From Oscillospiraceae bacterium (GTDB lineage Bacteria > Bacillota > Clostridia > Oscillospirales > Acutalibacteraceae): 9,952 nucleotides of DNA. Below are positions 5,180 through 9,952 of this stretch, piece after piece; positions within the stretch are counted from its first letter, which is position 1, and the number at the start of each line of letters is the position of its first letter. The notes under the pieces are model-generated. The model searched no databases and was not told where the DNA came from. It saw nothing but the letters and a program-made list of their open reading frames with translations. The position numbers were made by a program, and so were the translations under genes. The stretch lies in NCBI GenBank assembly GCA_902761265.1, contig CACWJV010000070.1, positions 1 through 9,952 on the forward strand, read 5' to 3'.

Positions 5180-5812
5180 TCAGGCCTCCACCTGCGCCGA
5201 CGCAACGCCGGAAAACGTATCGGCCGCCTCCCTGAGCGTCTCGATCGAATTGCCCGTCATCACAGTCAGCATCGCGTCCGGCATCTCCCGTATCCGCCAG
5301 CCGTCGTCCGTTTTGACCATCGAAAGCGTCACATCCGTCGTTTGTTCCGTTGGCGACTGCGTTTTCAAATTTTCGTTCAGCTTCGCAAAAAAGCGCGTCC
5401 AGCCGTCTTCTTCGCCGGTGTCGGAAAACAGCGCCGTCAGCATATCCGCCATCACATCCGTCATCGTGCTTTTGACGAGCATCGCCGCATCGGCATAGCT
5501 CACCGCGGCCTGTACCGTTGCGATATCACCGTCCACCACCGTTTCGGTTATCCGGTAGCTGATCTTTGCCGCCAGTTCGCGCAAAAACGCGAGCAGTTGC
5601 GCGTCGTCGTCCGCCACGGGCTGTTGCAACAGTTCCCATTCAACCAGCCTGCCGTTTTCGCCGCACGCGTTGATTGCGGCAACGTCGAGCGTCTGGACCG
5701 CTTTGAAAAAAGTCTTTGCCGTCTTTTGGGGCTTGTCGTAACTGCCGCCGCAGGCCGTGAGTGTGAAAAAGACCAGCAGCAGCGCACACAAAAGCGCGAT
5801 CGTTCGTTTCAT
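5180..5812 (-). CDS. Putative lipoprotein, NTF2/DUF4878-like fold suspected
   Basis: A 210-residue protein with a lipoprotein signal: MKRTIALLCALLLVFFTLTA followed by Cys21, lipobox L-T-A-C, then GGS. It should therefore be lipid-anchored on the outer face of the membrane. The mature part starts with KTAKTFFKAVQTLDVAAINAC, where small secreted NTF2-like/DUF4878 proteins have a helix, and ends with a strand-rich segment including VKTDDGWRIREM, also typical of that fold. No catalytic motif is visible, so the function is unknown. I chose the ATG at 5812 because AAGGA lies 9 bases ahead; the ATG two codons earlier (5818) is too close to that site, and the longer frame back to 5938 crosses the promoter. 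It is divergently transcribed from the ferritin-like gene. Confidence 0.75.
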   Translation of the reverse strand: MKRTIALLCALLLVFFTLTACGGSYDKPQKTAKTFFKAVQTLDVAAINACGENGRLVEWELLQQPVADDDAQLLAFLRELAAKISYRITETVVDGDIATVQAAVSYADAAMLVKSTMTDVMADMLTALFSDTGEEDGWTRFFAKLNENLKTQSPTEQTTDVTLSMVKTDDGWRIREMPDAMLTVMTGNSIETLREAADTFSGVASAQVEA

Positions 5813-5844
5813 CGTCATCCGTCCTTTTCGTAAAAACTGCTTTG

Positions 5845-5873
5845 AGTATACCACATTCGGCGCGAAAAGGCAA
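5845..5873 (-). promoter_or_regulatory. Lipoprotein gene promoter
   Basis: On the minus strand: TTGCCT (5868-5873), a 17-bp spacer, and TATACT (5845-5850), 27 bp before the first ATG. It is back to back with the ferritin-like promoter, the two -35 boxes being about 22 bp apart. Confidence 0.7.
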
Positions 5874-5895
5874 TCGAATTTTGACTTTGCCGCGC

Positions 5896-5924
5896 TTGAC
5901 AACGCGAAAAGGAATTGATACAAT
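5896..5924 (+). promoter_or_regulatory. Promoter of the ferritin-like gene
   Basis: Consensus TTGACA (5896-5901), a 17-bp spacer and TACAAT (5919-5924). It is close to ideal and suggests strong transcription. Confidence 0.8.
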
Positions 5925-5957
5925 AGTATAATATACAATCGTTTTGGAGGTTGTTTT

Positions 5958-6374
5958 ATGGAACAAAAACTGCTGCTGATCTTTCAGCAATCCGAACTTG
6001 ACGCCGTGAAGATGTACCAGGTTTTGACCGAAAAAGCCGCGGGCGAAGACGAAAAACAACTGCTGCGCGGGCTCGGCGCGGTGGAAGGCCGCCACGCCGC
6101 CGTCTTGCGCGGGATCACGGGCGTCAGCGATTTGAAGCCCACCGACAAAATGGCAAAACCGATCGGCCTTTTGCGGGAAAAGCTCGGCAAAAAAGCCACC
6201 TATACCCTGCTCGCGCTGGGCGAACACGGGGCGTATTATCTCTATCAGCCGTTCGCGCGCAAATACGACGTGCTGCGGCAGGTGGCGCAGGACGAACGCG
6301 ACCACGGAAAAACGCTGCTGCGGCTGGTGGGTGCGCTGCGCCGTTCGCTGCCGATCCCGGTTTTGGGCAACTGA
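5958..6374 (+). CDS. Ferritin-like di-iron protein (rubrerythrin/VIT1-CCC1-associated type)
   Basis: A 138-residue all-helical protein with the ligand pattern of a ferritin-like four-helix bundle. It has a first acidic helix (Glu13 in QQSELDAVKMYQVL), then Glu43-x-x-His46 in VEGRHAAVL, then Glu89 in LGEHGAYYLY, then Glu113-x-x-His116 in DERDHGKTL. This pattern resembles the rubrerythrin-like domain found alone or fused to VIT1/CCC1 iron/manganese transporters. There is no rubredoxin Cys4 domain and no transmembrane segment, so it should be soluble. Likely roles are iron binding or defence against peroxide, but the substrate is not shown. GGAGG (5946-5950) lies 7 bases before the ATG, and the promoter is near consensus. 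It is a single-gene unit; its terminator is inside the convergent gene downstream. Confidence 0.8.
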   Translation: MEQKLLLIFQQSELDAVKMYQVLTEKAAGEDEKQLLRGLGAVEGRHAAVLRGITGVSDLKPTDKMAKPIGLLREKLGKKATYTLLALGEHGAYYLYQPFARKYDVLRQVAQDERDHGKTLLRLVGALRRSLPIPVLGN

Positions 6375-6384
6375 CTGCCCTGCC

Positions 6385-7017
6385 CTACGGCCGGTCGAGA
6401 TCCTCAAGGCCGATGGCGTTTCGGGTAAACGCCGCAAGGTCATACGACGCCTCACCCGAAAAAATACTCTCCGCGTCTTTTCGCGTCTGCGTTTTGCAGA
6501 CGCGCCTTTTTTTATATGCAGTCTTGTCATTCTTTTCATTCTTACATTCTTTATATGTGTTCGCGCGCGGTTCGTTTGTGGTTCGCGCGTGGTTCGCGCG
6601 TGGTTCGATTTTTTCTTGCGACGCCTCAAAAAGCCCGTCGTTTGGGGCTTTGTCGCGGTTCGTTCGTGGTTCGCTTTTTGCGTTCTCTTCGCGCAAAAGT
6701 CGTTGCACATCCGCATCAAGCAGTGTGATCAAGCGGCAGGTTGTTGCCGTTTTCTGCCGAATCAACCCGGCTTTTTCAAACTGCGTCAAAATACGTGTAA
6801 CTTTGGAATCCGTGATATTCAACTGCGCGGCAAGCGACCGGCGGCCGGTGATCACCTGTCCGGGCTGCAGCACAACCGGATCTTTGCCGAACATGGTCTG
6901 ACAGGGTTCAAACACCGCGTGGGCGTGCAAATAGACCCAGACCGCCAGATGGTCGCTGTCGCGGCAGATCACCCCGTTGTTGAGCCACTTGCGTTCAAAT
7001 TTGAACCATCCTTCCAT
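6385..7017 (-). CDS. Winged-helix protein resembling phage replication-initiation/DnaD N-domain proteins
   Basis: A 210-residue protein. The N-terminal 105 residues resemble the N-domain of phage replisome organisers and DnaD-like proteins of Bacillota: GWFKFERKWLNN, an AVWVYLHAHA helix, VVLQPGQVITGRRSLAAQLNITDSKVTRIL (winged helix), then EKAGLIRQKTATTCRLITL. A low-complexity linker (about 110-180) repeats the word EPRxN and is very charged. The C-terminal tail GEASYDLAAFTRNAIGL is a conserved-looking motif. Such proteins load or organise replication on phage or element DNA, yet no other phage gene is near, so it may be a relic or have been adopted by the host. The ATG at 7017 has GGAGG upstream at about 10 bases. 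The frame is intact. The stops of this gene and the convergent ferritin-like gene are about 10 bp apart. Confidence 0.7.
   Translation of the reverse strand: MEGWFKFERKWLNNGVICRDSDHLAVWVYLHAHAVFEPCQTMFGKDPVVLQPGQVITGRRSLAAQLNITDSKVTRILTQFEKAGLIRQKTATTCRLITLLDADVQRLLREENAKSEPRTNRDKAPNDGLFEASQEKIEPRANHARTTNEPRANTYKECKNEKNDKTAYKKRRVCKTQTRKDAESIFSGEASYDLAAFTRNAIGLEDLDRP
6482..6513 (+). terminator. Terminator of the ferritin-like gene, inside the convergent coding sequence
   Basis: Perfect 9-bp arms CGCGTCTGC (6482-6490) and GCAGACGCG (6496-6504), loop GTTTT, then CC and seven T. It is a textbook intrinsic terminator for plus-strand transcripts about 108 bp after the ferritin-like stop. It lies wholly within codons for roughly residues 169-179 (Lys/Arg-rich linker) of the minus-strand gene. 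Confidence 0.85.
6578..6607. repeat. 11-bp tandem repeat within the winged-helix gene
   Basis: GTGGTTCGCGC occurs at 6578-6588 and 6589-6599, followed by a partial GTGGTTCG at 6600-6607. Single related words lie at about 6557-6575 and 6651-6674. On the minus strand it encodes the ANHARTTNEPRAN linker. Because 11 is not a multiple of 3, gain or loss of a unit shifts the frame. Confidence 0.75.
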
Positions 7018-7180
7018 AACTGTAAAACCTCCGTCAATGCTGTGGAGGAAAAAAAGTCCTCCCATAATAAGGGCGGAGACGCCGGTTTTGTGCGCAAAAC
7101 GTGCAACAAAACTGACAAATTCACGGAAAGTTTACATTTGAGGAAGCTAAGGGATAGAAAAGGGACAAGGGCGGAGGACG
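7018..7180. other. Upstream region of the winged-helix gene
   Basis: No gene is seen here. It holds a ribosome site for the minus-strand gene and a small inverted repeat GGAGGA/TCCTCC (about 7046-7064) with an A-rich loop. I see no convincing promoter; TATTAT on the minus strand lacks a clear -35. Confidence 0.4.
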
Positions 7181-7208
7181 TGCACAGTGCACAGTGCGTA
7201 GTGCACAG
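7181..7208 (+). repeat. Heptamer array TGCACAG-type, left end of island B
   Basis: Four units: TGCACAG, TGCACAG, TGCGTAG, TGCACAG. The third unit has the same TGCGTAG variant that occurs in island A. The inverse array is at 7847-7867. Confidence 0.85.
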
Positions 7209-7281
7209 TAGGGGCGGCCATTGGCCGCCCGCCTCACCGGCGGCACAGCTCGCCTAACCCGATAACGATGCGTAAGCCACA

Positions 7282-7359
7282 CGTTTCCAACTTCATCAGT
7301 CACGCGCTTTTTACTCGTCTGCCTTGCCTCAAATCGTGTGGGCGCGTGACAGCTTCCCC
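7282..7359 (-). repeat. Island repeat unit B1 (inverted copy)
   Basis: Read on the minus strand it begins GGGGAAGCTGTCACGCGC and ends near GAAGTTGGAAACG. It aligns without gaps to unit B2 at 59 of 78 positions by my hand count. Its head overlaps the CTTCCCC hairpin at 7353-7372. Confidence 0.7.
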
Positions 7360-7503
7360 ATAAATGGGGAAGCCAAGAAGGCTGCGGATTCTTTTATAGC
7401 GTGGAGTGCAAAGTAAAGATTCAGAACAAAGTGGCATTGAAATGCAAACATAAAAGCAAAAAGTCCTTGCCCTCCCCGCTGCGACGGAACGGCGCAGCTT
7501 CAT

Positions 7504-7581
7504 GGGGAGGGTGGCACGCGCTCACACGATTGCCGGTAAGACCGAAGCGTCAAATGCGCGTGACGGGTGAGGTTGGAAAAC
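7504..7581 (+). repeat. Island repeat unit B2
   Basis: It begins GGGGAGGGTGGCACGCGC, contains CACACGATTG and GCGCGTGACGGGTGAGG, and ends near GTTGGAAAAC. It is the inverted, diverged partner of B1. A CCCTCCCC upstream at about 7470 pairs with its GGGGAGGG head, so both units start with a hairpin. Confidence 0.7.
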
Positions 7582-7756
7582 CTCGCCGCAGCCGACCTGT
7601 GAACCATGTGTTGCCCACGCTGTCCGCGCCGAGTCGCCCGACCCCTTCCGACAGTGCGCTTTGGCGCACTGCCACCTTCCCCAAAGGGGACGGCTAGTAA
7701 GGTGGCTGCCTGCGGCAGCATTTGACTTGACCGCTACGGACGCCGGGTTGCAGCAT

Positions 7757-7784
7757 AAAAACACAGCCGCCCTTGGGCGGCTGT
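7757..7784 (-). terminator. Terminator of the isomerase-like gene (inside island B)
   Basis: Perfect 10-bp arms ACAGCCGCCC (7763-7772) and GGGCGGCTGT (7775-7784). On the minus strand the stem is followed by GTTTTTATGC. It matches the island A terminator closely in sequence and in its place within the module. Confidence 0.7.
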
Positions 7785-7799
7785 TGCTGTTGTCCGATA

Positions 7800-7820
7800 A
7801 CTGTTGACTGTCGACTGACG
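7800..7820 (+). repeat. Second heptamer array of island B
   Basis: Three 7-bp units ACTGTTG, ACTGTCG, ACTGACG, placed between the terminator and the terminal hairpin, as the TTGACAG-type units are in island A. Confidence 0.7.
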
Positions 7821-7846
7821 GGCGACCACGCGGGGTCGCCCCTACT

Positions 7847-7867
7847 ATGCGCACTACGCACTGTGCA
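7847..7867 (-). repeat. Heptamer array TGCACAG-type, right end of island B (inverted)
   Basis: Units on the plus strand: ATGCGCA, CTACGCA, CTGTGCA. It ends 4 bases before the stop codon of the isomerase-like gene. Confidence 0.75.
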
Positions 7868-7871
7868 CCAC

Positions 7872-9206
7872 TCAATACGCCTCCACCGGAATGTCGAACA
7901 TCGTTGCAAGGGCGCGCAGCTCGTCTTTGATATCGCCCATAGCGACCACGAAGTGCGGCTCCCAGCCGTTTTTGACCGAGTTTTCCACAATGGCGCGGCT
8001 GTCGTTTTCGGTTTTGATGACGATCGACGTGCCGTTAAACTGTTTGGGCTTGTCAAGCGCTTCGCCGCCGCACAGGAAAAAGCGGAACGTGCCGTCCTTT
8101 TCGCGGCCGATGCGGAAAATGGTGACCGCTTTTTCCGCTTTGCAGCCGAACTCGAGCGTCGGGCCGATCTTGCGGTTGCAATGGACGCCGCAAACGGCGC
8201 CGGTGTCTTCGCGCGCCAGCGAGCAGGCCGCTGTGCCGCAGTGCCAGAACGTGATGGTGTTTTCCGTTTCATCGAGCGACACCGGGTCGCCGAAGAAGGT
8301 GCATTTACCCGTCAGCGTCTGGCCGATGTACATCGACAGCGCGCCGTAGGCGTCCGCTTCGCACGAGGCGGGCACGCCGTTGTCGCCGAGCATGGCAAGC
8401 ACCGCGCACACGGGGGTACCGAAATCCACAAAGAAATCCGGCCAGCAGCGGCTCGAAACCGCGCCGATGTTGTTTTCTTTCACATAGTTGTCATACGCCG
8501 CGTAGAGCCGCGCAAAGTCGCGCTTGTTTTGTTCCTTGGTGTCGTCCAGCCCCACGATGCGGTCGCGCGCGTTATTAAGATAGCTGTCCGCTTCTTCGTC
8601 GGTACACGCTTTGGCCTTGTTGATCAATTCGCGCGCTTCGATCGATTTGAGGTTGACGCCGAACACGGAGAGCATCTCCGCGTCGAGCCCGCGGCCGAAG
8701 CCGAAGCCCTCGGGCGTGTGGCCGATCTGCAACAGATTGAGGTGCCGCATGGCGTATTTGACCTTCGCCGCCGCAATACACGCGCGGATGGCGCGGACGG
8801 TTTTGTCCTCCGCCGGGGCGCCGAAGACGTAGGAGAATTTCCGGTCGCACGCACGCATGATGTTGGCCGCGGAATAGGCGCCGGTCAACGAATTGAGACG
8901 CAGGCGGCCGCCGTCGATCACCGGCTCGCGCAGCGTCCACAGCAGCACCGGACACGAAAACCGGCGCAAAACGGCGCTCATATAGGCGGCGTTGGCAAAC
9001 GTGACGTTTTGCACGATGACGAAATCGGGCGAAAGCGTATCGAGAAACGTGTTCAGTTTGTCAAGCGACAAAAGCATTTCTTCGGGCACGCGCACATCGG
9101 GGTCGATGGCACGCAGCAGCGACACGGAATCGTCAAAGGCTTTTTGCGCCGACTCAAGATGGAACGTCGGCACACCGATGGGGATGTAGGCGAATTGGAA
9201 GGACAT
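7872..9206 (-). CDS. L-fucose/L-arabinose isomerase-family protein
   Basis: A 444-residue protein with the overall plan of FucI/AraA-type ketol isomerases, shorter than E. coli FucI. N-terminal region: FQFAYIPIGVPTFHLESA and PDFVIVQNVTFANAAYMSAVL. Central: LLWTLREPVIDGGRLRLNSLTG and RHLNLLQIGHTPEGFG. The catalytic half has SSRCWPDFFVDFG, SCEADAYGALSMY (Glu283 and Asp285, candidate metal ligands) and TFWHCGTAACSL (His322). The C-terminus has GWEPHFVVAMGD (His418). The family interconverts aldose and ketose sugars with a divalent metal; the exact sugar cannot be read from sequence. The start ATG at 9206 has GAGG 8 bases upstream. A DUF4867-like gene lies upstream on the same strand, which fits a sugar-utilisation operon. 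The stop codon abuts island B. Confidence 0.85.
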   Translation of the reverse strand: MSFQFAYIPIGVPTFHLESAQKAFDDSVSLLRAIDPDVRVPEEMLLSLDKLNTFLDTLSPDFVIVQNVTFANAAYMSAVLRRFSCPVLLWTLREPVIDGGRLRLNSLTGAYSAANIMRACDRKFSYVFGAPAEDKTVRAIRACIAAAKVKYAMRHLNLLQIGHTPEGFGFGRGLDAEMLSVFGVNLKSIEARELINKAKACTDEEADSYLNNARDRIVGLDDTKEQNKRDFARLYAAYDNYVKENNIGAVSSRCWPDFFVDFGTPVCAVLAMLGDNGVPASCEADAYGALSMYIGQTLTGKCTFFGDPVSLDETENTITFWHCGTAACSLAREDTGAVCGVHCNRKIGPTLEFGCKAEKAVTIFRIGREKDGTFRFFLCGGEALDKPKQFNGTSIVIKTENDSRAIVENSVKNGWEPHFVVAMGDIKDELRALATMFDIPVEAY

Positions 9207-9251
9207 GGTTTTTACCTCGCTTTGGTTTTTTTATAATGGAGTCTTCTTTAA

Positions 9252-9283
<32 letters not shown>

Positions 9284-9484
9284 ATGGGACGCCGCCTGCG
9301 GCGATGCGTCAAAAGCGTAATGAGAAAGCTGCATCTATACCGCCAAAGATTGCAAATTGGTCCGGTGGCGGAAGATCTGTTTTCTATGATTGAAACGTAC
9401 ATCGGATACAATCTACTCGCTTCCTGCAGCGAATCGTTCGCGCCGCGGCGTATAAGGTTGGATTACCAAGCGGAACTCCGCGAC

Positions 9485-9519
9485 CGCAATTCCGAATTCC
9501 GCATTCCGAATTCCGAATT
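9485..9519 (-). repeat. Heptamer array AATTCGG-type, right end of island C (inverted)
   Basis: Five units on the plus strand: CGCAATT, then CCGAATT, CCGCATT, CCGAATT, CCGAATT. It is the inverse complement of the left array with two point variants. It ends 13 bases before the DUF4867-like stop. Confidence 0.85.
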
Positions 9520-9532
9520 AAGATAAGTCTGC

Positions 9533-9952
9533 TTAATACTTGAGCGCTTTGTTTTCCCCGATCAGCCCCGGAAACGCGCCCTGGCGCATCAGCGGTTCGC
9601 GGTCGGGATGGGACAGCACCCATTTGTTTTTTTGCAGCAGCAGCCGGTTTTCGCCGGTCGGGTCCGCCGGCTTTTCCGAAAGCGGCGTGTTGGTGCCGCG
9701 CGGCAAGATCACCACGGCGCGAAAGCCCGCGTCCGTCACCCGGCAGGGCGACAGATGCAGCGTGGTCTGGAAAAGCTCGATCGCCGTGCCCTGCGGCACA
9801 AAGAAGACCTGCTCGTTGCCAACATAGAAACGGTTGTCTTCAATCTGCCAGGTGTGGCCGAGGACCAGCATCAGGTCCGTCGCCGCCACATTGATCTCCG
9901 AGCCCTTGTGGTATTCGAAGCCGTTATAGGTTGTGTTGCGGCCGTTGCAATA
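9533..9952 (-). CDS. DUF4867-family protein (partial, 5' end beyond window)
   Basis: The last 139 residues are visible; the frame is open to the window edge, so the start lies outside. Motifs from memory of DUF4867: GFEYHKGSEINV, LMLVLGHT, a strand pair around RFYVGNEQVFFVPQGTAIELFQTTLHLSPC, then GFRAVVILPRGTNTPL, LLQKNKWVLSHPDRE and the terminal GLIGENKALKY. The pattern of short strands with a TTLH motif suggests a cupin-like barrel and hints at a sugar-linked enzyme or lyase, but the reaction is not known to me. Genes of this type occur next to sugar isomerases, as here. It is probably the upstream gene of one operon with the isomerase-like gene. Confidence 0.7.
   Translation of the reverse strand, partial: YCNGRNTTYNGFEYHKGSEINVAATDLMLVLGHTWQIEDNRFYVGNEQVFFVPQGTAIELFQTTLHLSPCRVTDAGFRAVVILPRGTNTPLSEKPADPTGENRLLLQKNKWVLSHPDREPLMRQGAFPGLIGENKALKY

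Larger units (their letters stand above)
7181..7867. repeat. Intergenic repeat island B
   Basis: A gene-free stretch of about 690 bp between the divergent-start side of the winged-helix gene and the stop of the isomerase-like gene. It is bounded by inverted TGCACAG-type arrays. Inside, in order: a hairpin GGGCGGCC/GGCCGCCC (7212-7230), repeat unit B1 (7282-7359, minus orientation), a hairpin CTTCCCCAT/ATGGGGAAG (7353-7372), a second hairpin-headed repeat unit B2 (7504-7581, plus orientation), small hairpins GAGGTT/AACCTC and AGTGCGC/GCGCACT, a CCCC-AAA-GGGG unit near 7680, the terminator at 7757-7784, ACTGTTG-type heptamers (7800-7820), and a hairpin GGGCGACC/GGTCGCCC (7820-7841). No open frame has a credible protein. 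Confidence 0.75.

Noticed and set aside
5156..5833. Plus-strand frame opposite the lipoprotein
   Set aside because: It is Arg/His-rich shadow coding; the minus frame has a lipobox, promoter and ribosome site.
6331..7257. Plus-strand frame opposite the winged-helix gene
   Set aside because: It runs through a terminator, an 11-bp repeat and a heptamer array, and has no credible start or motif.
7773..9236. Long plus-strand frame (487 residues) opposite the isomerase-like gene
   Set aside because: It is an antisense shadow of the well-supported minus-strand gene and arises from GC-biased codon positions; no ribosome site and no family motif.

Overview
The window looks like chromosomal DNA of a fermentative Bacillota, most likely a gut-type Clostridia (Oscillospiraceae/Ruminococcaceae-like). 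The grounds are sigma-A type promoters, strong GGAGG ribosome sites, a clostridial-type integrative-element module, a BspA-like leucine-rich-repeat secreted protein, and intergenic DNA packed with short palindromic and tandem repeats. This is a judgement from gene families and style; no species can be named from the sequence alone.

Region 1 (1-3057, + strand) is the end of an integrative or mobilizable element. It holds a relaxase-like C-terminal remnant, a ParB-like gene broken by a small internal deletion, an intact excisionase-like HTH gene, and an apparently intact tyrosine integrase. The integrase promoter lies inside an inverted repeat. Region 2 (3058-3744) is the attachment zone. It holds an intact tRNA-Leu(CAA) on the minus strand with its terminator, a perfect 43-bp second copy of the tRNA 5' half 191 bp away, and a degenerate third copy. 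Octamers TGTCCTCC (left) and GGAGGACA (right) lie on either side of the intact tRNA and resemble integrase arm sites. Region 3 (3745-4770) returns to host genes: rpmB (minus), divergent from a secreted LRR protein (plus).

Region 4 (4771-7065) holds a lipoprotein (minus) divergent from a small ferritin-like di-iron protein (plus). The latter converges on a winged-helix, phage-replication-like protein (minus). The terminator of the ferritin-like gene lies inside the coding sequence of the convergent gene. Region 5 (7872-9952, minus) holds a FucI/AraA-like sugar isomerase preceded by a DUF4867-like protein that is cut by the window edge. Together they look like a sugar-utilisation operon.

The most unusual feature is shared by three gene-free stretches (4772-5174, 7181-7867, 9252-9519). 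Each is bounded at both ends by short arrays of the same 7-bp unit in inverted orientation: TGCACAG-type for the first two, AATTCGG-type for the third. The TGCACAG arrays sit 1 to 5 nt from the stop codons of neighbouring genes. Inside they carry GC-rich hairpins, other 7- or 8-bp arrays, terminators and an inverted pair of 78-bp repeats. They look like one family of compound, possibly mobile, intergenic islands, comparable in style to the heptameric STRR repeats of cyanobacteria. This is the best candidate here for an under-described system.
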